Shown one piece after another: positions 26,118-34,900 of a DNA stretch of 64,000 nt. Each line of letters opens with the position of its first letter. Position 1 is the first letter of the stretch. This DNA comes from an uncultured Bacteroidales bacterium (GTDB lineage: Bacteria; Bacteroidota; Bacteroidia; Bacteroidales; Paludibacteraceae). The stretch is taken from the NCBI GenBank assembly GCA_900317885.1, contig ONIM01000019.1, positions 1-64,000 on the forward strand, read 5' to 3'. The position numbers and the translations under genes were made by a program. The notes under the pieces are model-generated. The model saw only the letters and a list, made by a program, of their open reading frames with translations, did no database searches and was not told where the DNA came from.

Positions 26118-26471
26118 ATGGATTTGATTAAAGTAGCTGAGCAAGCTTTTGCCGGCGAGAAAAAAGAGTTCCCGGCATTCAAGGCCGGCGATCAGGTAAC
26201 CATCGGTTATCGTATTAAAGAGGGTAACAAAGAGCGTATTCAGGAGTTCCGCGGTGATGTCATCTGCATCCATGGTAGCGGCGACAAGAAACGCTTCACC
26301 GTTCGTAAGATGAGCGGCAACGTAGGTGTAGAGCGTATCTTCCCTATGGACAGTCCCTTCATCGAGAGCATTACGGTGAACAAGTACGGTAAAGTACGTC
26401 GTTCCAAACTGTATTACCTCCGCGAGCGTACGGGTAAGAAAGCCCGCATTCAAGAGCGCCGCGTGAAGTAA
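26118..26471 (+). CDS. rplS: 50S ribosomal protein L19
   Basis: The 117-aa protein has the L19 core: [57 protein letters not shown] and the end [23 protein letters not shown]19 sits at the interface of the ribosomal subunits. It has its own promoter and a shared terminator with the convergent CoA-transferase gene. Length and sequence are normal. Confidence 0.98.
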   Translation: MDLIKVAEQAFAGEKKEFPAFKAGDQVTIGYRIKEGNKERIQEFRGDVICIHGSGDKKRFTVRKMSGNVGVERIFPMDSPFIESITVNKYGKVRRSKLYYLRERTGKKARIQERRVK

Positions 26472-26485
26472 TCACAAATGCCAAA

Positions 26486-26518
26486 AGAAAAAACGTCACC
26501 TCGGTGACGTTTTTTTTA
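26486..26518. terminator. Bidirectional terminator between rplS and the CoA-transferase gene
   Basis: ACGTCACC (26493-26500) pairs with GGTGACGT (26503-26510) with A-run before and T-run after. The minus-strand gene's stop at 26516 lies in the T-run, the same layout as the pnp/tamB terminator. Confidence 0.88.
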
Positions 26519-27835
26519 TTTCAACCGCAAGAATCCGATTCCGAATCGCTCTACGGCTGCGCGCTCCAGATCTTCGCGTACCGAAGGATCGGCAATGCTG
26601 ATCAGGGCTTTGGCGCGGTCGGCTAACGGTAAGTTACGCAGATAGACGATGCCGTGCTCCGTAGCGATATACTGCGCTTGAAAACGGGTGGTTACCACTC
26701 CGGCTCCGGGAGCGAGCCGTGCCACGATCTTCGATTGTCCTTTCGATGTCATACTCGGTAAGGCGATGAAGCACTTGCCGCCTTCGGACAGCGCTCCGCC
26801 GTACATGAAATCGTGTTGCCCGCCTACGCCGGAGATAATCGTCTCGCCGATGGAGTCGGCGCATATCTGTCCGGTCAGGTCCACTTCCACGGCAGAGTTG
26901 ATCGCCATCACCCGCGGGTTCTGACGAATGATCTGCGGGTCGTTGGTCCAGGCTACGTCGCGGATGACGAAATCGCGGTTACCGTCCACGTAGTCATACA
27001 GATGCCGTGAACCTAAGATCAGACTTCCCACGGATTTGCCGGGCAGCACTTTCTTGAGACTGTTGTCTATGACTCCGCTCTCAATCAGCGGCAGCACGCC
27101 GTCGGTGATAGCTTCGGTATGTAATCCCAGATGCTGATGGTCCCGCAAGGCATTGATGACCGCATTGGGGATGCCACCCACGCCAATCTGCAGCGTGGCT
27201 CCGTCCGGGATCTCGGAGGCTACGTAGTTGCCGATTCTCGTCTCTATCTCGTTGGGTATAGGGGTCGGCACTTCCACCAACGGCACATCGCCGCGACACA
27301 TGGCGGTAATCTTGCTCACATGAATAACGGGATCGCCGAAAGTGCGTGGCATATATTTGTTAACCTGCGCGATAATCACTCTTGAGCACTCAGCTCCCGA
27401 GAAGGCTATATCTGCGGATATTCCGAACGAGCAGTATCCTTCTTCGTCGGGTTCGCTGACGTTGAGAAACGTTACATCGACCGGTATCTGCCTGCTGCGG
27501 AAAAGGAACGGCACTTCGCCCAAGAAAGCGGGGATCGTGTCCGCTACACCTTCCCGCATCGCTTTGCGTAAGGTGTTCGGCACAAAGATCGACAACGCGC
27601 GGAAAGAATCTATCAACTCGCGCTTGGCGTACGGTGCATCCTCCGGGTGAACACCGAAACCGGAGATGAGCTTCACGTCCCGCAGTTCCGCAGCGCGTTC
27701 GGTCAGCGCGTTCAGTAGCACGGTAGGAATACTGGTACTGCCTTGTACCACAATCGTGTCGCCGGATTGAACGAGACTCACTGCCTCTGCCGGACTAACG
27801 TATTTCGGGGAGTTGGGTAGGGTCGTAGGGGTCAT
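26516..27835 (-). CDS. Acetyl-CoA hydrolase / CoA-transferase family protein
   Basis: About 439 aa with the family's two-domain pattern: GDTIVVQGSTSIPTVLLNAL near the N-terminus, TLQIGVGGIPNAVINAL in the middle, the catalytic Glu region HLGLHTEAITDG and the C-terminal VTTRFQAQYIATEHGIVYLRN. Such enzymes move CoA between acids (4-hydroxybutyrate, acetate, butyrate) or hydrolyse acyl-CoA. In this operon it would take CoA from the acyl-CoA made by the indolepyruvate-type oxidoreductase. The start is ATG at 27835 (MTPTTLPNSPKYVSPAEAV), which overlaps the aminotransferase end by 41 bases; the longer frame upstream is not supported. The physiological CoA partner is unknown. Confidence 0.88.
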   Translation of the reverse strand: MTPTTLPNSPKYVSPAEAVSLVQSGDTIVVQGSTSIPTVLLNALTERAAELRDVKLISGFGVHPEDAPYAKRELIDSFRALSIFVPNTLRKAMREGVADTIPAFLGEVPFLFRSRQIPVDVTFLNVSEPDEEGYCSFGISADIAFSGAECSRVIIAQVNKYMPRTFGDPVIHVSKITAMCRGDVPLVEVPTPIPNEIETRIGNYVASEIPDGATLQIGVGGIPNAVINALRDHQHLGLHTEAITDGVLPLIESGVIDNSLKKVLPGKSVGSLILGSRHLYDYVDGNRDFVIRDVAWTNDPQIIRQNPRVMAINSAVEVDLTGQICADSIGETIISGVGGQHDFMYGGALSEGGKCFIALPSMTSKGQSKIVARLAPGAGVVTTRFQAQYIATEHGIVYLRNLPLADRAKALISIADPSVREDLERAAVERFGIGFLRLK

Positions 27836-29162
27836 ATAAACTATAGTCTTCGTTAAACTTGCGTAATCGTTCGTCCAATACCTCGTATTGGTCTTCACGA
27901 ATGGTAGAGGCGCATCCTCGCATCCCTTCACGCTGTGCGCCGGTACTCTCCAGCGAGATGGCGGACACACCGTAATATATCAGCTTGTTTACTAGTTTCT
28001 TGCCGGACCAGTCTTTGTATCCGAAGGTAAAGAAGAATCCGTCGCCTACTTCCTGACCGTTGGCATCTTTGTCATAGACGATATGAAAACCGTTCCGTAC
28101 CAGTATCTCCTTTATTCTTTTTGCGCGACGCGCGTACTCGCGCGTGTTGTCCACATATCGTATTTTGCCTTCGCATGCCGCCTGTAGCATCGCTGCCATG
28201 CCGTACTGAACCGAGTGGCAAACACCGCTGGAAAGGGCGTAGAGGAAGAAATAGGCGAAACTCTGCAGCAGTTCTCCGTTGTTGTGTAAGCGCTTTTCTA
28301 ATGCAGGGTAAACCCGTTTTGCCAACACGGGGTCAATCGCCACGAAAGCAGCGCGTTGACCGGCGTAACTGAAAATCTTCGAGCAGGAGATCAGCTGAAC
28401 ACAATTATGAGTATAATGTCCCACGGATGGTTGGTATGGTTCGGCGTACGGATGACCGCGGTCGGGATCACGGAAGTCCATATTCAGATACGCGAGGTCC
28501 TCCAGCACGATGGCGTCATACTCCGTTGCCAACTCGCCGATTACGCGCAACTCCTCGTCCGTGAGACACGCCCAGGTGGGGTTATTGGGGTTACTGAACA
28601 AGATTCCGGCTATACGGCCGCTTTGCAAGTGCCGCTCCAGCTCCTCACGCAATTTGTCCCCTCGGAAATCGGCTATGTCGAACGCATCTATCCTGCTGCC
28701 GATCACTAGGCATTGCATCTTCTGCACAGGGAAACAAGGATCGAGAAACAAGATGGTATCTTTCTCCGGATTCAACCGAGTGAGCAGCATGTTGAGCGCA
28801 AAAGCTGCTTGCATCGAACCTACCGTAGGAAGAATGCACTCCGGCGGACGAGGTATATTGATGAAGGCGCGAACGAACTCCGAACCCCATTTCTTCACTT
28901 CCGGAATACCGATGATATTCGGGTAGTGGGAAGCACAGCCGTTGAGCAACGCCTGGTGCTCGGCCTCGATACCTATTTTCTCTGCCGGCAGACCCGGTTC
29001 GCCCAAAGCCATATTGACATACTCCAAGCCTGTAGCCTGCTCGATGTTACGCACTACGCCTGCCAGCTGACGAATACTCGCGGTCCCTAATTCATTGAAA
29101 TTGCGCAGACCGAACTGCCGACATATACTGTCAACGATATGTTTATCTAACGGAACTTGCAT
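27795..29162 (-). CDS. PLP-dependent aminotransferase, class I/II
   Basis: A 455-aa fold-type I aminotransferase. Motifs: ALGEPGLPAEKIG near the start, the cofactor site FSNPNNPTWACL (Asn), VLEDLAYLNMDF (Asp and Tyr) and the Schiff-base Lys in SCSKIFSYAGQRAAF, then GFFFTFGYKDW and the Arg region REGMRGCAS near the end. It is probably the step that makes an aryl or branched pyruvate from an amino acid, because the next upstream genes encode an indolepyruvate-type oxidoreductase. It overlaps iorB by 20 bases. The substrate cannot be fixed from sequence. Confidence 0.88.
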   Translation of the reverse strand: MQVPLDKHIVDSICRQFGLRNFNELGTASIRQLAGVVRNIEQATGLEYVNMALGEPGLPAEKIGIEAEHQALLNGCASHYPNIIGIPEVKKWGSEFVRAFINIPRPPECILPTVGSMQAAFALNMLLTRLNPEKDTILFLDPCFPVQKMQCLVIGSRIDAFDIADFRGDKLREELERHLQSGRIAGILFSNPNNPTWACLTDEELRVIGELATEYDAIVLEDLAYLNMDFRDPDRGHPYAEPYQPSVGHYTHNCVQLISCSKIFSYAGQRAAFVAIDPVLAKRVYPALEKRLHNNGELLQSFAYFFLYALSSGVCHSVQYGMAAMLQAACEGKIRYVDNTREYARRAKRIKEILVRNGFHIVYDKDANGQEVGDGFFFTFGYKDWSGKKLVNKLIYYGVSAISLESTGAQREGMRGCASTIREDQYEVLDERLRKFNEDYSLYDPYDPTQLPEIR

Positions 29163-29727
29163 AACGATATCCTGCTTCTACAGCGGCTAAGTTACTATTG
29201 ACGACGGCTTCTCCTTTGCGGGCGAAGATACGCGCTACGCCGGCGGTCATCTTGTCATGCTCAATGCCGAGCATCGGAATCGCAGCTCCGAGCAACACCA
29301 TATTCGCTGCCTGAGCCGGAGCTCCTGCTTCTTTAGCAAGCGCTTCTACGTCCAGCAGGACGTGGTTCTTGTGGCTACGGATTCGCGCTAAAACGGATTC
29401 CAGATCCGGATAATTGGGGATATTGAGGAACGGCACACAGGAGCTTACGATCCATCCGTCCGGGCTCAGATACTCGCTGTATCGCAGCGCTTCCATCGGT
29501 TCTAGCGAGATAATCAGATCCGCGCCGCCTTTGGCGATCAGATCACTCATAATCGGCTCGGATGACAAACGAAGGTTCGATTGTACATCTCCGCCGCGTT
29601 GCGACATGCCGTGTACTTCTGCCTGCTTGAGGTACAGCCCTTCCTGCAAGGCGGCTTCTCCTATAACGGTGGCGATGGAGAGGATTCCTTGTCCGCCCAC
29701 ACCTGCCAAAATAATATCCTTTTTCAT
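29143..29727 (-). CDS. iorB: Indolepyruvate ferredoxin oxidoreductase subunit beta
   Basis: The 194-aa gamma-type subunit has the motif DIILAGVGGQGILSIATVIGEAA at the N-terminus and AEVHGMSQRGGDVQSNLRL, both standard for IorB and related 2-oxoacid oxidoreductases. With IorA it oxidatively decarboxylates aryl pyruvates to acyl-CoA and reduces ferredoxin. It lies 27 bases after iorA in the same operon. Confidence 0.94.
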   Translation of the reverse strand: MKKDIILAGVGGQGILSIATVIGEAALQEGLYLKQAEVHGMSQRGGDVQSNLRLSSEPIMSDLIAKGGADLIISLEPMEALRYSEYLSPDGWIVSSCVPFLNIPNYPDLESVLARIRSHKNHVLLDVEALAKEAGAPAQAANMVLLGAAIPMLGIEHDKMTAGVARIFARKGEAVVNSNLAAVEAGYRYASSVR

Positions 29728-29754
29728 GGTCTCTAAACTTTAAACTTTAAACTC

Positions 29755-31395
29755 TCAACTACGCTTAGCGGCCTTCAGGTGTCGCTTAAGCGTCTGTATG
29801 CACTCGCGGCGTGCGATGACGACGGACGGACCTGCGTATTCGATTTCTTCGCGCAGAACGGTTTTGATCTCCTCCATGTTTTTCGGCAGCGGCACGACCA
29901 CACGCACATGTTCGGGTGCGACGCCTAAACCGCAGCAAATCTGTTCCAGCCTTCCTGTTCCGGCGCTGTCTTGTCCGCCGGTCATGCCGGTGGTCAAGTT
30001 ATCGGAGATAAGAACCACCACATTCGCATTCGCGTTCACACAATCCAGCAGACCGGTCATGCCCGAGTGGGTAAACGTACTGTCGCCGATTACCGCGATT
30101 GCAGGGTGTTGCCCCGCATCAGCGGCACCTTTCGCCATCGTCACCGAAGCACCCATCTCCACACAGGCGTGGATGGCATGGAACGGAGAGAGTGCTCCTA
30201 AGGTATAGCAACCGATGTCTCCGAAGATCCGCGGAGAGGGGTACTCACGCGCTACTTCATTCAGCGCAGCGTACATATCGCGGTGACCGCAGCCTTGGCA
30301 TAATGCCGGCGGACGACCTACTACGATGGTCTCTTTCTCGCGGGTCGGCAGGGCTGCGAGACCCAATGCCTGACGCACACTGTCCGGCGTCAGTTCGCCC
30401 ATACGAGGCAGGTCTCCTGTAAGACGACCTTTGATAGCAATGTCCGAAGGAACCATGCCGCGGAGTAACTCTTCCACTACCGGCTGACCTTCCTCGGCTA
30501 CGAGGATCTCTTTTGCGCCGTCTTTCACCATCTCATCGATCATCGCCTGCGGTAAAGGATACTGCGTCACGCGCAAGATCGAATAACCCGTCGCCGGATC
30601 GTAGTTCTCCATGAGGTAGTTGTACGCGATGCCGGTTGTCACAATCGCTTTCTCGGGCTTGGTGCCTCGTACATAACGGTTATATCCCGCGCGCTCGCTC
30701 TCTTCCGTGAACCGCGGTTGAGCCGCCACTAATTCCGCATAGTTACGTTTGGCAAAAGCCGGCAGTAAGATGAAATGGTTGACATTCTCCGGCATGGACA
30801 TGGCGTTCTGGGGCCTCGGATCGCTTACTGTCTCCACCACGGCGCGGCTGTGCGCCATACGCGTCGTCACGCGCAGCAGAACAGGGGTCTTTAGCCGTTC
30901 GCTCATTTCAAAACCGTACGCCGTCATGTCGTACGCCTCTTGTTGGTTACCCGGCTCGAGACAGGGGATCATGGCGAACTTCGCGTAGAACCGGCTGTCC
31001 TGTTCGTTCTGGGAAGAGTGCATCGAAGGGTCGTCGGCTGCTACGACAATCAGACCGCCGTTCACGCCCGTGATAGCCGCGTTCATGAATGCATCGGCGC
31101 ACACGTTCATTCCCACGTGCTTCATGCACACCAGCGCACGCTTGCCCATGTACGACATACCTAAAGCCGCTTCCATGGCGGTTTTCTCGTTCGTCGCCCA
31201 ACGGCATTGAATGGGTCTTTCGACTTTCGACTTCTTTGAGTCCGAAGGACGGTCTTTCGACTTTCGACTTTCTACTAACTGAATGTACTCTGTGATTTCT
31301 GTACTCGGCGTGCCCGGGTACGCATAGACACCGCTCAAGCCGGCATCAATGGCGCCTTGCGCTATCGCCTCATCGCCTAACAATAGATGTTTCAT
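29755..31395 (-). CDS. iorA: Indolepyruvate ferredoxin oxidoreductase subunit alpha, with repeat insertion
   Basis: The 546-aa subunit carries the pyrimidine-binding half (LLLGDEAIAQGAIDAGLSGVYAYPGTPSTEI, ATNEKTAMEAALGMSYMGKRAL) and the TPP-binding half (LCQGCGHRDMYAAL, FGDIGCYTLG, AVIGDSTFTHSGMTGLLDCVNANANV). The C-terminal ferredoxin domain with clustered Cys seen in archaeal IorA is absent; the chain stops at about RRECIQTLKRHLKAAKRS. Residues about 42-66 (VESRKSKDRPSDSKKSKVERP) are a family A repeat between EYIQL and IQCRWATNEK, two parts that normally join directly. It heads the four-gene operon and has its own promoter. Confidence 0.93.
   Translation of the reverse strand: MKHLLLGDEAIAQGAIDAGLSGVYAYPGTPSTEITEYIQLVESRKSKDRPSDSKKSKVERPIQCRWATNEKTAMEAALGMSYMGKRALVCMKHVGMNVCADAFMNAAITGVNGGLIVVAADDPSMHSSQNEQDSRFYAKFAMIPCLEPGNQQEAYDMTAYGFEMSERLKTPVLLRVTTRMAHSRAVVETVSDPRPQNAMSMPENVNHFILLPAFAKRNYAELVAAQPRFTEESERAGYNRYVRGTKPEKAIVTTGIAYNYLMENYDPATGYSILRVTQYPLPQAMIDEMVKDGAKEILVAEEGQPVVEELLRGMVPSDIAIKGRLTGDLPRMGELTPDSVRQALGLAALPTREKETIVVGRPPALCQGCGHRDMYAALNEVAREYPSPRIFGDIGCYTLGALSPFHAIHACVEMGASVTMAKGAADAGQHPAIAVIGDSTFTHSGMTGLLDCVNANANVVVLISDNLTTGMTGGQDSAGTGRLEQICCGLGVAPEHVRVVVPLPKNMEEIKTVLREEIEYAGPSVVIARRECIQTLKRHLKAAKRS
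31214..31276. repeat. Interspersed microrepeat, family A (in frame inside iorA)
   Basis: CTTTCGACTTTCGACTTC, then a hairpin-like GAGTCCGAAGGACGGTC piece, then CTTTCGACTTTCGAC again. It codes for about 21 residues with no stop and keeps the frame. Confidence 0.75.
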
Positions 31396-31446
31396 GGTGC
31401 AGATGTGTTTGTTTGTGTTTTTCGGTACAATTTGTGTTTTTCGCTA

Positions 31447-31478
31447 CAAAAATACTACAAATTTTGCATATATGCAAA
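31447..31478 (-). promoter_or_regulatory. Promoter of the iorA operon
   Basis: Minus strand TTTG (31478-31475) in TTTGCATATATGC and TATTTTTG (31454-31447), about 50 bases before iorA. Confidence 0.75.
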
Positions 31479-31522
31479 TAAAAGTGCATTTTTTTTCAAA
31501 AAAATATCCGAATACTTGCGTC

Positions 31523-31546
31523 TTTGCAATTTTTGTTGTACCTTTG
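31523..31546 (+). promoter_or_regulatory. Promoter of the cobalamin-riboswitch transcript
   Basis: TTTG at 31523-31526 and TACCTTTG at 31539-31546, with spacing of 16 between starts. An extended match to the usual spacing is TTGC at 31517, so the true -33 box may be there. Confidence 0.7.
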
Positions 31547-31559
31547 TACCCGATTTTGT

Positions 31560-31745
31560 GGTGTGTGGGTACCAGATCGGTCGCCGCACTTAAAAGGGAA
31601 GGCTGTGCAAATCAGCCGCTGTCCCGCAGCCGTGAGTCTTATTCAACCGCGTTTCTGCACTCTTAGCCACTGTTACGTTTGTAATGGGAAGGTTAGAAAC
31701 AAGGGAGACGAGCCGGAAGACCTGCCACGAAAGAATTTATACCGT
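31560..31745 (+). ncRNA. Cobalamin (B12) riboswitch
   Basis: Conserved aptamer pieces occur in the expected order: TTAAAAGGGAA (about 31590), a GCTGTGCAAATCAGC segment (31602-31616), then CGCTGTCCCGCAGCCGTGA (31617-31635), and the B12 box AGCCGGAAGACCTGCC (31711-31726). It is followed by about 200 bases of leader with further hairpins, for example CAAAGCG/CGCTTTG near 31849-31868 and a G/C-rich stem TGTGCCC/GGGTGCA near 31879-31896, which may form the expression platform. Binding of adenosyl- or methylcobalamin should lower expression of the two following genes. Confidence 0.92.
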
Positions 31746-31943
31746 TGTGAACCGCTTAGCGGTCAAACGCCCTCGTGGATTGGGGCACCGGAGAATGAGA
31801 AAAATACCTGACACATTGGAAATGGCAAATGCCGTGTGATGACGTGTGCAAAGCGGGAGAACGCTTTGTGGTTTTCGTGTGCCCGTTGGGGTGCATGGAT
31901 TTTGTTTGCGCAATACAATCAATTAACTAAAATGATAATAACA

Positions 31944-34900
31944 ATGAAAAGAATGTACCTTTTTTTCATGTTGCTCGCCGCAGGATGGTGGAGCAACATG
32001 GCGGCAGAGGATTATCTTATGCCGCAGTACGGACACGAAACAAAAGTGGTGTCCAAGAACGCTCCATTGACGTTCTACGATTTTAAAGGGGCAAGCACAC
32101 ATTTCACACAATCCGCTTTCTCAACGGTGATCTTCCAACCAGCTACTGAGGGCTATTCGATCAAAATCACCTTTGAGGAACTGAACCTAACCAAGTACAG
32201 CGATTCATGGAATGTGTACATGCGTATTTACAACGGTCAGTTTGATGTGACGAGTATTTCATATCCGACCAGCGGAAATCCTACCGGCAGTTTTGTGGAA
32301 AATGCGAATCAAATTGCCTATATCCCCGGCGATGGTGCGGTTAATCCGCTGCCGACCTATATCTCGGGGGCAGCAGACGGCTGTCTGTCCGTTTGCTTGT
32401 ATTCGAAAGATCCGAGCCCGAAAGAGTCTTATTGGAAAGCTACGGTGGAAGAGGTGCTTTTAGAGACCATGACCGTTGAGTCCGCAGCGGGCAACAACAC
32501 TTTTGTCGATGGCGAAGTATGGGCCGGAAAGACTAATGTGGGAATGAGCGGTATGACTATCACAACATCCGGTTATTCTTCGCCTGATAAGCTGCAAACC
32601 ATCACGTTCACCTGCTCCAACTCAGCTGTGATTGATCCCACAACACTAAAACTCTACGCCGGTACAGGTGTTTCGGTAACTGGTCTGAGCGAGATTGCCG
32701 GCACAATCACGGAGAACGAAGGGATTTATACCTATACTTTGTCGGAAGGCTACGCGCTGAGCAATGGAAATAATTCATTCTCGCTCGGTGGCAATATCCT
32801 TTCTACTGCGGCTTTTAATGCCACGGCAGCGGTGAATATAACCGGTTTCAGCACAGCGGGAGGATTTAGCACTTTCTCTCCGGCTTCGCCAGTTACACTG
32901 ACCGTTCAGCCGATGTACCTCATGGCGGAGGATGCCACCTATACCATCTCCGGCGAGACGCAGTTCTTCGATGAAGGCGGTAAAGACGGCAAGGTCATCA
33001 AGGGCTTTAACGGCAAGGTAGTCTTCACCCCGACCACCGAAGGCAAAAAAGTACAACTGACCTTCAACAGCATCGATGTTTTCTATACCGATTATGCCGC
33101 GTCCTCGACCGGTTATGTGGATTATATCAAGGTCTATAATGGCAACTCGACCAACGAATCCGACCTGATTTGGCAGATTTCGCAAGCTACAGCCAGTTTG
33201 ACTACCCCAATCACTATTAAGAGCACCGCGGAGAACGGTCAACTGACGATTACCCATAAGAATCAGATTTCCTATGACTCCAACCTCAAAGAGGGTTGGT
33301 CAGCCGTTGTGAGCGAGTTCGCACCGCAGGCGATGACGGTTCAAGAGAGCCTTCTGACCAAACAAACCGGTACTGTTTCTTCAGGCACTGAGAACGCGCA
33401 GGTGGCGACCCTCAAAATCACCACGACCGATACTGAACCTGCACTCACCGTTGCTTCCCTCACGCTCAATGCCAACGGCACTGCGGCACAGATTGCCAAA
33501 GCAAAACTCTATTACACGAAAGATAATCAGTTCTCCACCTCCCGTCTCATCGGTGAAGCGGTCGTAGAGGACGAGACGGTCACCATCACAAAGAATACCG
33601 AAATCGCTTTCCGCGAGGGTGATAACTACCTCTGGATTGTGTGCGATATTGCTCCGTTGGCGCAAAATGACGAGCAGGTGAATATCTCCCTCGCTACGCT
33701 GAACTTCACGAACGGCACTTCGGTGACGGATTTTGGGAACCAGACAGGGGTATTGACGATTGAGAACGTAGCGGTTCAGGCTTGCGGTTCGCAGACTTTC
33801 ACTATTTTGGGCACATGGCAATACACACATACCGTAGCGAGCGAGTACAGCACGAAATACAAAGCCGATAACTGCGACCAGACGGTGGTCTTCAAACCGG
33901 CTACTGAAGGTCATGTGATCCAAATCGACTACGCCGATTTCGATGTCTATTACGCTACTTCGTCCTATAGCACGCGCGCGAAATATATTGTATATGCGGG
34001 CGAAGGAACGAGCGGTGAAGTGCTGTGGCAGTTAGACGCGAACGGCAAGAAACCGACACAAATCCGTTCGACAGCAGCCGACGGGGCTATGACCATCGTC
34101 TTCAATCCAAACACCACTTCGACTTACTACACCGGTAACGGATGGCATGCTACCGTGCAGGAGTATAAACTGCAAAACATGCAAGTAGAATCCATCGGTG
34201 TGGCACAGGCTTCGACTAAATTAGTGCAGACAGGCGAACGGAAAGCAGCGTTGCTGGATGTAGATATTCAGACCGTCGGCACGCTCAATGCGCTTACGCT
34301 CGAGGCGTTAACCCTTGATTTGAAAGGCACAGCAGCGAATATCGAGACCCTTTATCTGATGCAGGGCGAGAATGTATTAGCCCAAGCAGCCGCAGCCGCT
34401 CAAGTGACGCTGACTTTGGAGACTCCTGCTACCCTTGCAGAGTACGCGAATGCGTTTACCATCGCCGCGGACATCAAAACCGATGCTACAGTAGAGAGTG
34501 TAGTGGATGCCGCGTTGTTGTCCGTTACACTCAGCGGCGTGGCGCAAACTATCACAGCCGGAGACCCCGAAGGAAACCGCATTGTGAAGAATGTGCGTTA
34601 CCTGCAGGCAGGCGATAACGGCATCGTAACTATTGGAGCGAACAGTCTGATGTTCTACGACGACGGCGGCGTAGACGGAAACTACAGCTCTAATTTCGAG
34701 GGCTATATCACTTTCGTGCCCGCTACCGAAGGCTGCGCTGTGGAGTTGGTGTTCAAGGACTTTGATATCGCGTATCTCTCCGGTGATCCGTTCCGCATTT
34801 ATTATGCCAACACGTACGACTCCGAGGCTACGCCCGATAAGAAATACGGCATGTACTCGATGCCCGCGGAGGATGAGAGTGTGATCTCGCGTGCCGAGGA

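Noticed and set aside
31565..31900. tRNA or other RNA gene in the leader
   Set aside because: All conserved pieces fit a cobalamin riboswitch; no cloverleaf is present.
31836..31943. N-terminal extension of the giant B12-locus protein
   Set aside because: It would put translated sequence in the riboswitch leader and before the signal peptide; the start at 31944 gives a proper signal peptide.
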